Assembly: GCA_964644845.1 (NCBI GenBank)
Contig: CAZXXS010000029.1
Coordinates: 101,038 to 165,037 of the forward strand
Direction of reading: 5' to 3'
DNA: 64,000 bases
Origin: Geothermovivens sp964644845
GTDB lineage: Bacteria; Zhuqueibacterota; Zhuqueibacteria; Oleimicrobiales; Geothermoviventaceae
Under the pieces are notes generated by a model. The model had not been told where the DNA came from and did not search any database. It worked only from the letters and a program-made list of their open reading frames with translations. The translations under genes were made by a program, and so were the position numbers. Below, piece by piece: positions 1 through 7,101 of the stretch. Position 1 is the stretch's first letter, and each line of letters opens with the position of its first letter.

Positions 1-270
1 AACCGTGAACAAAGCGTAAATGACCTGGGCGAGGTCGGGACTGTACCACGAGCCTTCGCGCGGTGGTCGCGGAAACATCCATTGGGCGACCCCGAGAATC
101 ATGCCCATGACGAAACCAACCAGAAGGACGTGTGTGTGGGCGGTGACGAGCTGCGGATTTGGGTAGCTGCCCAGCAACTCTTTCTGGACAGCCATCCAGA
201 TCCCGAGCACAACGCCTACGATCAGAAAGACCACACTTGTGCGGATGTACCAGCGGACAATCGAGTGCAT
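1..270 (-). CDS. Small heme-copper-oxidase-like membrane protein (partial)
   Basis: Reading the complement from ATG at 268-270 gives 90 residues with no stop before the window edge, so the C-terminus is missing. A hydrophobic segment near residues 13-30 is followed by TAHTHVLLVGFVMGM and then a WMFPRP motif. This matches the histidine-containing helix of heme-copper oxidase subunit I (cbb3/NorB type), as found in small stand-alone relatives of that subunit. The ATG lies 1 nt after the stop of the MIP18-type gene, and a GGAGG sits inside that gene's end, so the two are probably translated together. The upstream Fe-S-type Rrf2 regulator and polyferredoxin suggest a role in nitric oxide or redox handling, which is inference. 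A full cytochrome oxidase subunit is unlikely given this start, but total length is unknown. Confidence 0.7.
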   Translation of the reverse strand, partial: MHSIVRWYIRTSVVFLIVGVVLGIWMAVQKELLGSYPNPQLVTAHTHVLLVGFVMGMILGVAQWMFPRPPREGSWYSPDLAQVIYALFTV

Positions 271-271
271 C

Positions 272-586
272 TTAGCTGCCTCCCTCCTGCAGTTTTTGGT
301 TCAACGTGTCGGCGTGAATGTGGCCCACGACGCGCACCACAGCTTTCTTCACGCCGGAGACCTCCTCCGCCTTTTTGCGTATTTCACCCCCAATGTACAA
401 AGCAAAAACGTCCGGGCAAAACGGTACGGTCAAATGGTACGTCACGTAGGCCGTACCTTCTTCCACGCGAACCTCGTCGATCAACCCCCGTGAGCCGATG
501 GTTTGTCCGAATTCTGGATCCCTGACAGTGACTACACGATCGAAAACCTGTTTTTCGAGGTCGCTGAGCGTTTCACGGTCAACCAC
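272..586 (-). CDS. MIP18/DUF59-family Fe-S assembly protein
   Basis: This 104-residue protein has the compact fold length of the MIP18 (DUF59, SufT/PaaD-like) family. It shows the early VxDPEF signature (residues ~22-27) and the PFCPDVFAL segment typical of the family's second half. Members act in iron-sulfur cluster assembly or delivery, or in maturation of metalloenzymes. The start is GTG at 584-586, preceded at proper spacing by GGAGGG within the SRPBCC gene, which it overlaps by 8 nt. The stop lies 1 nt before the next gene. Translational coupling within an operon containing a polyferredoxin and an Fe-S-type Rrf2 regulator fits a role in Fe-S supply, but the specific client is unknown. 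Confidence 0.85.
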   Translation of the reverse strand: MVDRETLSDLEKQVFDRVVTVRDPEFGQTIGSRGLIDEVRVEEGTAYVTYHLTVPFCPDVFALYIGGEIRKKAEEVSGVKKAVVRVVGHIHADTLNQKLQEGGS

Positions 587-1013
587 GGCAGCCCTCCAGA
601 GTTTTCATCAGGTTTCGTTCGAACATGCTGAGCACGTTGCCGATCTGAACACCGATCAGCGCATTGTGTGGTACGGCAAGCGGTCCGGTGTCCTCAATCT
701 TGAGGCGCACCTCAAGTTCCGTTGCTTTGTCCTCGAGCGGAACGAGATGGAACCTGCCTCTCCACTCCAAGTACTGTGCAGTGGCTCGCCACTCGGCTCG
801 GTTACCCACCCTGTTTTCGAATGAACACCTTAGCAAGGGCGTGCCGAGAGTGACCCTGAAAGCTGTTTTCAGGTACCAGGCGGCCTGGTCCTGACTCCCC
901 TCGGTTCGTTCGATCGTGTGAAACAGCGTGCCCAGGCTGCGGGCGGAAAAGAGAACCTCCTTCACCCGCTCCAATGGGCACGGGATGCGCAAATTGCGCG
1001 TGATTTCTGGCAT
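579..1013 (-). CDS. SRPBCC/START-like domain protein
   Basis: The 144-residue product has the pattern of a single SRPBCC (Bet v1/START-like) domain. The N-terminal strand ITRNLRIPCPLERVKEVLFS resembles coenzyme-Q-binding or polyketide-cyclase-like proteins in which a beta strand leads into a helix at the ligand pocket. A C-terminal amphipathic helix (NVLSMFERNLMKTLEG) closes the fold. Ligand and activity cannot be read from sequence. ATG at 1011-1013 follows the M24 gene's stop by 3 nt, with GAGGTG as ribosome binding site. Its own end overlaps the next gene by 8 nt, so it is mid-operon. Similar small SRPBCC proteins occur near redox genes, but I cannot assign a function. Confidence 0.7.
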   Translation of the reverse strand: MPEITRNLRIPCPLERVKEVLFSARSLGTLFHTIERTEGSQDQAAWYLKTAFRVTLGTPLLRCSFENRVGNRAEWRATAQYLEWRGRFHLVPLEDKATELEVRLKIEDTGPLAVPHNALIGVQIGNVLSMFERNLMKTLEGCRG

Positions 1014-1016
1014 GAC

Positions 1017-2126
1017 TCACACCTCGATTAGTCCGCTCTCGAACCCTGTCAGCTTTTCGACCCCTTGGTCCGTCAGGAGTACGGTGTCCTCCTGTTTGAA
1101 TCCAGCCAGCCCGGGCACAGACAGGACTGGATGTCCCACAGCGAGGGTCATCTGTACCTCGACCGGCTGCATGATGTCCTCGGGGAAAATGGTTGGGAAC
1201 GGAAACTCCTCGAAGGCGAGTCCGATGCCGTGGATGAACCCGCGGATCGCGTGCTCACCGAACGGAAGTGTGGCGGCTAAGTCCTCAATTTCCTGCTCGA
1301 TCCGAAAGAGCAATTGACCCGGCCGAAGCGCTTCAAAAGCTTTGTCCTGCAAGGACAAATACGTTTGCATGGCGCGTTTCTGTTCGGGAGTGGCTGGTCC
1401 CAGGACGAACGTACGCGACAAATTCGCATGGTAGCCATCTACCACAGGCGCAAAATCCACTAACACCACGTCGCCCGGTTGAATTGCGCGAGACGTGGGC
1501 ATCCCGTGCAGCCACAGGCTTCTCGGCCCGGAGTTGACAAAGGGAGCAAACGCAAGACCGCTACTTCCGCGTTGCTTGAGCTGGTGCTCCAGTTCGTTCG
1601 CAATGTCGATCTCTTTTATGCCGGGAGCGAGCATGTCCCGGACCACCTGCATGCCGAAATCGGCCAGTTCACAAGCCCGGCGGATGGTTGCCAGTTCGTC
1701 GGGATCTTTGCATTTGCGGACAGGCTCAATCATCGTCCGCTCCTGGACGATTTCCGCCGTCGGATTCGACATTCGAAAACGATCCACGAGAAAGGCGGGC
1801 ACGTGGAATCCAACCTCCAGGGCGATCCGTGGCCGTTCCTTCCCGAGCGAATTGACGTAAGAGATGATGGCCATCATCATCTCGTGCAGCGCACGGTAGG
1901 TAATGACGTGCGGAATCCAGGTGGACTTGCGAACCTCGGTTTCTTCGTTGGCGAAAACGACGACCGATGGATCGCCTTCGGCGGGAATTAGCATGCGCGG
2001 CTGTTTGCGGACGTCGCCGCTGAAGTACCGATAATTCTCGCCTGTGACAATGACAAAAAGGTCAACCTGGTTTGCGCGCATCCTTTCCTGCAACGCGGCC
2101 ACGCGCTGCCGGTAACGTTTTTCCAT
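1017..2126 (-). CDS. M24 (creatinase/aminopeptidase P fold) peptidase homologue with altered metal site
   Basis: This 369-residue protein has a creatinase-type N-terminal domain (residues ~1-135) and an M24 pita-bread domain (~140-369), the layout of PepQ/PepP-type X-Pro peptidases. Visible active-site residues are His207 (SLWLHG), Asp224 (VLVDF), His299 (FIHGIG) and Glu346 (KQEDTV). Two of the five canonical metal ligands are absent: the second Asp of GYxxDxxRTF is Asn235 (GYHANLSRTF), and the Glu of the usual IEPG motif is replaced in TLAVGHPV (~328-334). It may therefore be a metal-poor or non-peptidase member, as creatinase is. AGGAGGT lies directly upstream of ATG 2124-2126. The 187-nt gap to the upstream methyltransferase gene allows a separate promoter, though none is clear. 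Confidence 0.85.
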   Translation of the reverse strand: MEKRYRQRVAALQERMRANQVDLFVIVTGENYRYFSGDVRKQPRMLIPAEGDPSVVVFANEETEVRKSTWIPHVITYRALHEMMMAIISYVNSLGKERPRIALEVGFHVPAFLVDRFRMSNPTAEIVQERTMIEPVRKCKDPDELATIRRACELADFGMQVVRDMLAPGIKEIDIANELEHQLKQRGSSGLAFAPFVNSGPRSLWLHGMPTSRAIQPGDVVLVDFAPVVDGYHANLSRTFVLGPATPEQKRAMQTYLSLQDKAFEALRPGQLLFRIEQEIEDLAATLPFGEHAIRGFIHGIGLAFEEFPFPTIFPEDIMQPVEVQMTLAVGHPVLSVPGLAGFKQEDTVLLTDQGVEKLTGFESGLIEV

Positions 2127-2313
2127 TTGGTCCCTACCTCCTGTTGAGCAAAGATGGTCACGAGCGACGTTTTAGAACCATTAACCTCGCTGCCAGCACG
2201 GTTCTCCAACGACGCCTACCGAAATGTAGCTTCGAAACAGTGCATTCGTGCTGTGTCAGCCTTCCACGTTTTGCCTCTCAAGGCAGCACCGAGCCGAAGC
2301 CTCGGATTCTCCG

Positions 2314-3099
2314 TCAGCTCAGGGCCGACTTCTGTGCGACAAGTACGAAACTTCTCGAGGCGCTCGGATCGAAAGGGCTGAGTTTAAGATCGGAGTACAC
2401 CCTGATGTCCTGGAAGCCGGTTCCTCTGAGGACGTGAGCAAGGTCCTGCGCGGTCCACGGGCGCAGGAGCGTGTGCGAAAGCTTGTGGCGCGGTCCGCGC
2501 GCGGTCCACTCGATTCGCAGTAAGTTGAAACGCACACGCCGGTTGAGGTAGTCGTTGAAGCGGATGAATTCGTGCTGGTTGTGTCGCGTGATGGCCACAA
2601 CCCGCTCATCGCGGGAACGTAGCAAATCGTAATTTAGACACTGAATGGCCAGAAATCCTCCGCTGTTCAACGTGCGAGAAGCGCTTCGGGCAAAGCGGCG
2701 TACCTCCGCGACTTTCAACAGGTGCGGCAACGTGTTGCCAAGGCAAAACACGGCGTCCCAACCCGACCCAACAAGGTCGTGAATCTGGGTCAGGTCGCCC
2801 ACGTGCCAGCGTACGTCGACCCCGGTGATCGCGGCGAGCTTTCGGGCCCGGTCGATCATTTCGGGTGAAAGATCAATCCCCGCTGTGCGTAGGCCCATTT
2901 GAGCTAGAGCAACAGCGTGCCAGCCGGTACCGCAGCCGGTGTCGACCGCCGAACGAATTCCCGTTTGGGAAACGAAGGCTTCCAGGGGGCGGCGCACTCG
3001 CTGAACACCGTTCTGCCTGCCCGTCATCATGTCGTAATGTTCAGCCAGATCGTCGTAGAAACGGAGGGCGAGCTCAGCGCCTGTTTCACGGTGTGCCAC
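2314..3099 (-). CDS. Class I SAM-dependent methyltransferase
   Basis: The 261-residue protein carries the SAM-binding motif I AVDTGCGTGWHAVALA at about residues 56-71, followed by the acidic end of strand 2 (GIDLSPEM, ~76-83). Motif IV is DAVFCLGNTLPHL. This is the methyltransferase 11/25 type. The substrate is not predictable. The GTG start (3097-3099) has GGAGGTAGCC just upstream and overlaps the end of the polyferredoxin gene by 14 nt, indicating translational coupling. Its presence between a membrane polyferredoxin and an M24 homologue is unusual, and no link to quinone or cobalamin methylation is visible. Confidence is high for the family and low for any specific role. Confidence 0.85.
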   Translation of the reverse strand: MAHRETGAELALRFYDDLAEHYDMMTGRQNGVQRVRRPLEAFVSQTGIRSAVDTGCGTGWHAVALAQMGLRTAGIDLSPEMIDRARKLAAITGVDVRWHVGDLTQIHDLVGSGWDAVFCLGNTLPHLLKVAEVRRFARSASRTLNSGGFLAIQCLNYDLLRSRDERVVAITRHNQHEFIRFNDYLNRRVRFNLLRIEWTARGPRHKLSHTLLRPWTAQDLAHVLRGTGFQDIRVYSDLKLSPFDPSASRSFVLVAQKSALS

Positions 3100-4405
3100 G
3101 GCTACCTCCGCTGAGTAGTGGATCTCGCCGAACTGCCGGACGGCCTTGCGTGTGTTGGTACAGCGGCGAGTTCATGTTTTTCACGTGCCGACGGTACTCG
3201 TCCACAGAAATGCTGGTTTGCCAATGTCCCGTCAGTTTCCCCGCGAGAATGAAGGCGGAAAAAACGCCAACCACAAGCGCGGCGTAGACGTAGGGCGACA
3301 GCCGTTTTCTCTTGCTCGGCAAAGCGACCTGGAGTGCCGCAGGCACGGGACAGGCAGCAATGCACTCCAGGCATCCGTTGCACTCGTCGGAAGCGATCCG
3401 GCTGGCTGTGTGGACCCGTAGGTTCATCGGGCACGCATGCGTGCAGAGTTTGCAGTCGATGCAAGTGACCGGGTCGCGAGTGATCTTCGTCGGGCTGAAA
3501 ACACTCAGCAAACCAAGCAGGGCGCCGTAGGGGCAAAGGTAGCGACACCAGAAATTCGGGATGATCACAGACAGCACCAGCAGCGCGAGCAGCGTCCAGG
3601 CCGTGGTCGACGACATCTCGGTGAAGAATTTCAGCATCTTGATGTCGGCAACCTTGTTGTAGGGGCTGTTGATGAAAGCGCGGAGCGCAGGAACGTTCAT
3701 TTGCACCAGAACCGCCCACAGGAAAAAGGCCATCAGGAGGTACTTCACGCTGCGCAGTGGCAAGTCCAACCACCTCGGTGGGTTGAGTGGCTTGCGCCAG
3801 ATCCGCACGCCGAGTTGCCGCAGGTTTTCAGACAAAAAACCGATTGGGCAGATCCAGCCGCAAAACCCCTTTTTGAGAAAAAGCCCCGTCAAGAGGGCAC
3901 CGAGCAAAATGAGAATGGCCGCCGGGTGTACGGGGTTCAAGTCACCGGTAAGTATCCAGTACTTGAGGCCGATCAAACCGCTGATCGGCAAGTACCCCTC
4001 TACACCGGGAGGCCGTGCGCTCAGGGTCGTTGCCTTTCCAGTCTCCAGGGCACGAACGAAAAAGTAGAATTTGATGCCAATCCAAATGCTGAGTAAAGTG
4101 AAGAAGGCCTGCGACGCCAGCCGAAGATGGCGCAGATGCCTTTGCCGCAGTCTTCGGCTGCGCGGTTTCACGAGGCTCACCAGCGCCGTCTTCAACGTGG
4201 CGAGGGAAAACCAGCCGCGACCGTTCGGAGAGACCGACGCCGAGTTTTCCCTCGCACCGCCACGCGAACTTGGGCTAACTGCAGCAACCGGTCTTGCTTT
4301 GGTTCCGTCGTTTGTCATCAGTGCGTGCGCCGTCTTTTCATGTTGAACAGCGGACTCGAGCATTCGATCGGGCCCGCGCCTTCGGCCGAAAAATCCGGGC
4401 CACAC
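3086..4405 (-). CDS. NapH/NosR-type membrane polyferredoxin (4Fe-4S)
   Basis: The 439-residue product has about five or six membrane segments. Two cysteine-rich cytoplasmic loops contain CGWICPIGF and CRYLCPYG, the paired CxxxCP motifs of the NapH/NosR/MauN family. They are followed by two ferredoxin-type 4Fe-4S motifs, CIDCKLCTHACP and CNGCLECIAACP. Such proteins pass electrons from the quinol pool to periplasmic reductases or support redox-sensing maturation. Only the C-terminal half of NosR is represented; there is no N-terminal FMN-binding domain. I used the GTG at 4403-4405, with GGAGC upstream. ATG codons at 4361-4363 and 4316-4318 are alternatives with weaker sites. It lies downstream of an Fe-S-type Rrf2 regulator and overlaps the following methyltransferase gene. 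Confidence 0.85.
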   Translation of the reverse strand: MWPGFFGRRRGPDRMLESAVQHEKTAHALMTNDGTKARPVAAVSPSSRGGARENSASVSPNGRGWFSLATLKTALVSLVKPRSRRLRQRHLRHLRLASQAFFTLLSIWIGIKFYFFVRALETGKATTLSARPPGVEGYLPISGLIGLKYWILTGDLNPVHPAAILILLGALLTGLFLKKGFCGWICPIGFLSENLRQLGVRIWRKPLNPPRWLDLPLRSVKYLLMAFFLWAVLVQMNVPALRAFINSPYNKVADIKMLKFFTEMSSTTAWTLLALLVLSVIIPNFWCRYLCPYGALLGLLSVFSPTKITRDPVTCIDCKLCTHACPMNLRVHTASRIASDECNGCLECIAACPVPAALQVALPSKRKRLSPYVYAALVVGVFSAFILAGKLTGHWQTSISVDEYRRHVKNMNSPLYQHTQGRPAVRRDPLLSGGSRGTP

Positions 4406-4662
4406 CCGAGGGCCGCTCCAAGAACGTGCCCTGCAGCTGGCCCGGACCCGAGGGTTGAACGAGCGTGTGGATCAGCCAGGGATCAGCCCGTGAGCCTCGG
4501 TTGACGTCGAATGTCCACGGAACTCGCCCGACAAGCGCTCTGCAGAGTTCCCTTGTGGATGAACCGGCACACGGGAACCGGCCGTTTCGAATGCTCCTCT
4601 GATCAAACAGGAATCGTGCCTTATTTCTTCCCCATCTCCCTGGGAACCTCCTCTGGACGCGT

Positions 4663-5124
4663 TTACTCCTGCCCTTTGTCCTCAAGCGGTGCAAGATTTC
4701 GGATGCGGAGAGAGCCATCGCGAACCAGCGCTGCGACATCCGCCAAGGTCTTGCCCTGAAGCATCTTGCGGATTTCCTGGCGAATTCGCATCCAGTCACT
4801 GTGCAATGGGCAGGGGCGTTCATCGGAACACGTGTTCAGCCCGAGTACACAGTGTTCCCACAAGGCGCTACCCTCAGTCGCCACGACCAGCTCGAAGAGA
4901 TCGATCTGGTTGGCCGGCCGAGCCAGGCCAACCCCTCCTCCCGGTCCCTTCCGGGTCACCAGGATGCCAGCCCGCACGAGGCGCTGCACGATCTTGCCAA
5001 GAAACGGTGTTGGCACATCCGTTTCTGCGGCAATTCGGCTCACGGGAACAGGGCTGCCCTGTCCGACTGTCGTCAGGTACGCCAGCGCGCGTACGGCGTA
5101 ACCCGTTGTCTTTGAAAATAGCAC
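4663..5124 (-). CDS. Rrf2-family transcriptional regulator with Fe-S cysteines (NsrR/IscR-like)
   Basis: This 153-residue protein begins MLFSKTTGYAVRALAYL, the hallmark N-terminus of Rrf2 winged-helix regulators. The recognition helix region TPFLGKIVQRL follows at residues ~40-50 and the wing RKGPGGGVGLARP at ~58-70. Three cysteines, C92, C99 and C105, are spaced Cx6Cx5C, the arrangement that holds a 2Fe-2S or 4Fe-4S cluster in IscR, NsrR and RsrR. It should therefore sense Fe-S status, nitric oxide or redox state. GTG 5122-5124 has GGGAGG 6 nt upstream. A near-consensus promoter at 5178-5206 precedes it, and autoregulation is likely from family precedent. It appears to head the operon down to position 1, though a 257-nt gap separates it from the polyferredoxin gene. 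Confidence 0.93.
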   Translation of the reverse strand: MLFSKTTGYAVRALAYLTTVGQGSPVPVSRIAAETDVPTPFLGKIVQRLVRAGILVTRKGPGGGVGLARPANQIDLFELVVATEGSALWEHCVLGLNTCSDERPCPLHSDWMRIRQEIRKMLQGKTLADVAALVRDGSLRIRNLAPLEDKGQE

Positions 5125-5177
5125 AGCTTCCTCCCGTCAACCACACCGCGCCCACAATTCCGGACCTCGTTGTCCTA

Positions 5178-5206
5178 AATTTACAACCGCTGGAGCAAAG
5201 TGTCAA
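5178..5206 (-). promoter_or_regulatory. Sigma-70-type promoter of the Rrf2 gene
   Basis: On the minus strand TTGACA (5201-5206) and TAAATT (5178-5183) are separated by exactly 17 nt, about 55 nt before the GTG start. The same box pair with the same spacing precedes the peroxiredoxin gene. A regulator-binding site probably overlaps it, but no clear palindrome is visible. Confidence 0.8.
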
Positions 5207-5601
5207 GGCTTTTCGGACAGGCAATCGCCCATTCTCCCGTGGGAACTCCCGAAGTCAAAAATCAACGGGGCGCTCCCGCCCTGGAGTCGTGAGGTCTTGG
5301 ATCCGTTTGGGGGATTCGGAACACCAGGAGCCGGATGGTTTGTGGCAAGGCCGGGCGCCAAGCCCATGTGTGCCACGCGCTCTGTGTTTGAACACGACGG
5401 GTTTACACGGCAAGGTTGTCAGGCGGAAAAACCGATGGCTTTGCATTCGGGGCAAAAAGGCTGCCGGGTCTTTGCGGTTTCTCGGGAGCCTGGCGCACAG
5501 GGGTCTGTGACTGACCGGCGGTAAGTACACGAAAGGCAGGCCGAGGAGCGGAAAGGGCACCGGTCGGAGACCGGTTGTGGCACGGGGATGCGGAAAAAGA
5601 G
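5207..5601. other. Intergenic region, no gene seen
   Basis: About 395 nt lie between the Rrf2 promoter and the peroxiredoxin terminator. Reading frames here lack ribosome binding sites and family resemblance. The only structure noted is a 7-bp perfect inverted repeat ACCGGTC/GACCGGT with a 3-nt spacer at 5559-5575, without a T-run. Confidence 0.6.
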
Positions 5602-5633
5602 AAAGCCCTGCGCGAGCGAGCGCACAGGGCTTT
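5602..5633 (-). terminator. Rho-independent terminator after the selenoperoxiredoxin gene
   Basis: AAAGCCCTG (minus strand, 5625-5633) pairs with CAGGGCTTT (5602-5610), with further GCGC pairing near the loop. The hairpin is followed on the minus strand by the T-rich tract CTCTTTTTCC. It begins about 28 nt past the stop codon. Confidence 0.85.
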
Positions 5634-5661
5634 CAGATTAAACCTGCCAGAACGAGCACGG

Positions 5662-6393
5662 TCAGTCGTCAAAAGCCATGTCGGTCTTCCACACTTCCCA
5701 GACTTTTCCGACGAGATCGGGGCCAGGTTTGAGCGTGATCTTACCCGGTTTCCACCCAGAAGGTGTTGCCTCGGCCCCTTTTGTTTCGCGTACGTGCTGG
5801 AACGCCTGAATCTGTCGCAACGTTTCGGCCACGTTTCGGCCAACAGGAGGAGTGAGAACTTCGTAGGCCTGGATGACGCCGTCCGGGTCGATGAGGAAAC
5901 GTCCCCGGTTCTCAACGCCGGCATCCTCGTCGTAAACGCCGTACACCTTTCCTACTTTCCCGCCCGCGTCGGAAAGCATTGGGAACGGCACGCCGCCCTC
6001 GACCATCTTGGAAAGTTCTTTCTCGTCCCACATCTTGTGAACGAACACACTGTCGACGCTCACAGAAAGAACCTCCACACCCAGTTTCTGGAATTCAGCG
6101 TACTTTTCGGCGACCGCCGAAATTTCGGTCGCTCAGACAAACGTGAAGTCACCGGGGTAGAAACACAGTACCACCCACTTGCCCAGGTAGTCGGACAGCT
6201 TGACATTCACGAATTTGCCCTTGTGGTAAGCGGGCGCGACAAAATCTGGCGCCTTCTTCCCTACTGCAACCATTGGACGTACCTCCTCGTTTTGGGTTTC
6301 TGGACTCTCCGCTACCTCTCCTTCGGTGGGTGGTTCACCCACCGGGCCACCCGTTGGACGCGCACATCCAACGCTTACTTCTTCCTCGGCCAT
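5662..6393 (-). CDS. Selenocysteine-containing AhpC/Prx1-type peroxiredoxin (in-frame UGA)
   Basis: The gene reads through one in-frame TGA at 6133-6135. On either side the product is continuous AhpC/Prx1-type peroxiredoxin: [13 protein letters not shown], then [16 protein letters not shown], then [11 protein letters not shown] and [11 protein letters not shown]. The UGA falls exactly at the peroxidatic Cys of the FTFVCPTE motif, so selenocysteine replaces it (residue 87 from the start used here). A hairpin fitting a bacterial SECIS follows. The C-terminal resolving-Cys motif VCPxxWKPG reads ATPSGWKPG, so the resolving Cys is lost. I chose ATG 6391-6393, which has AGGAGG 5 nt upstream. ATG 6271-6273 also has a strong GAGGAGGT and gives the family-standard N-terminus (203 residues). 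The longer form adds an acidic Pro/Gly/Glu-rich tail with one Cys. A pseudogene is unlikely: no other lesion, plus an intact promoter and terminator. Confidence 0.9.
6105..6122 (-). promoter_or_regulatory. Putative bacterial SECIS hairpin
   Basis: On the minus strand TTTCGGC (6116-6122) and GCCGAAA (6105-6111) form a perfect 7-bp stem closing the tetraloop GGTC (6112-6115). The stem starts 10 nt after the UGA and the loop 17 nt after it, within the spacing known for bacterial SECIS elements. The Escherichia coli fdhF SECIS loop also contains GGUC, bound by SelB. A competing 7-bp stem, GCGACCG/CGGTCGC, starts immediately after the UGA. Confidence 0.75.
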
Positions 6394-6452
6394 GTCACCT
6401 CCTCCTGTTGATTCAACCAACCTCTGTCCCCCGCAAAATCACGCCCAAAACC

Positions 6453-6481
6453 AATTTACTGAAAGTTTTTCTCAATGTCAA
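6453..6481 (-). promoter_or_regulatory. Sigma-70-type promoter of the selenoperoxiredoxin gene
   Basis: TTGACA (6476-6481) and TAAATT (6453-6458) are 17 nt apart on the minus strand, about 60 nt before the proximal start. AATTGAAATTGACATTGA around the -35 box is a run of ATTGA direct repeats that could be a peroxide- or metal-responsive operator; this is speculative. Confidence 0.8.
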
Positions 6482-7101
6482 TTTCAATTGCCAACCCGCA
6501 GCCCTGGAGCTCTGTACCCAACCCACGGCTGGGTCTGCTTCAACCGAAACCTTGTACGGTGGACGGACGCGTCGGTTCGAGCACGCCTGAGCCGGTGATT
6601 GCTAACCGGAAGACCGCGCCGCGTTGGACGCGACAAGGTTTACCCTGCCTGGTCAGTCTGTTCCCGGGAGGTACACGTTTGCCCAGCTTCCGCAGAGCCA
6701 CCCTTTGTCGACCTGGAAATCTCCCGATCCCGAGACCCGAGCACAAGGTTGGACCGTGGTGTGTGGTTTGTCGCGGACGGAAGATCCGCAGCAAGTCCGG
6801 GAACAGGTGGGTTGTGCCACGCTTCTGGAACCGCATTTCTGCCGTAGACGTCGGTTTGCGACCGCCCCTTGGGAACCTCAGGAAGGGGGTTTTCTCTCTC
6901 AGCCCGCATGTTCTTGTGGAGCAGCAGCTTACTTTGTCCGTGACACGGCCCTGCTGAGGGAGCGAAACCGAAGGACAACGGCCGTTCAAGTGAATTCGGG
7001 TGTGCGGTCGCGAGGGACCCCGGGGATTCAGGAGCCCTTGCAGCTTCGCGTGCCAATCGAGCCTCAGCAGCGAAAAACTGCAGTGAAGCCCGGTAGCGGG
7101 G
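6482..7101. other. Intergenic region, no gene seen
   Basis: About 620 nt between the peroxiredoxin promoter and the GH28 gene stop. Open frames on both strands lack recognisable products and ribosome binding sites. I see no convincing terminator for the GH28 gene; a weak CCCG/CGGG hairpin lies just past its stop. Confidence 0.55.

Noticed and set aside
5559..5575. ACCGGTC/GACCGGT inverted repeat as a third copy of the A/B repeat
   Set aside because: It shares only a short GGAGACCG-like core and none of the flanking hairpins.
5662..6420. Peroxiredoxin as a pseudogene broken by a stop
   Set aside because: The stop is UGA exactly at the catalytic Cys codon, a SECIS-like hairpin follows, and there is no second lesion; promoter and terminator are intact.
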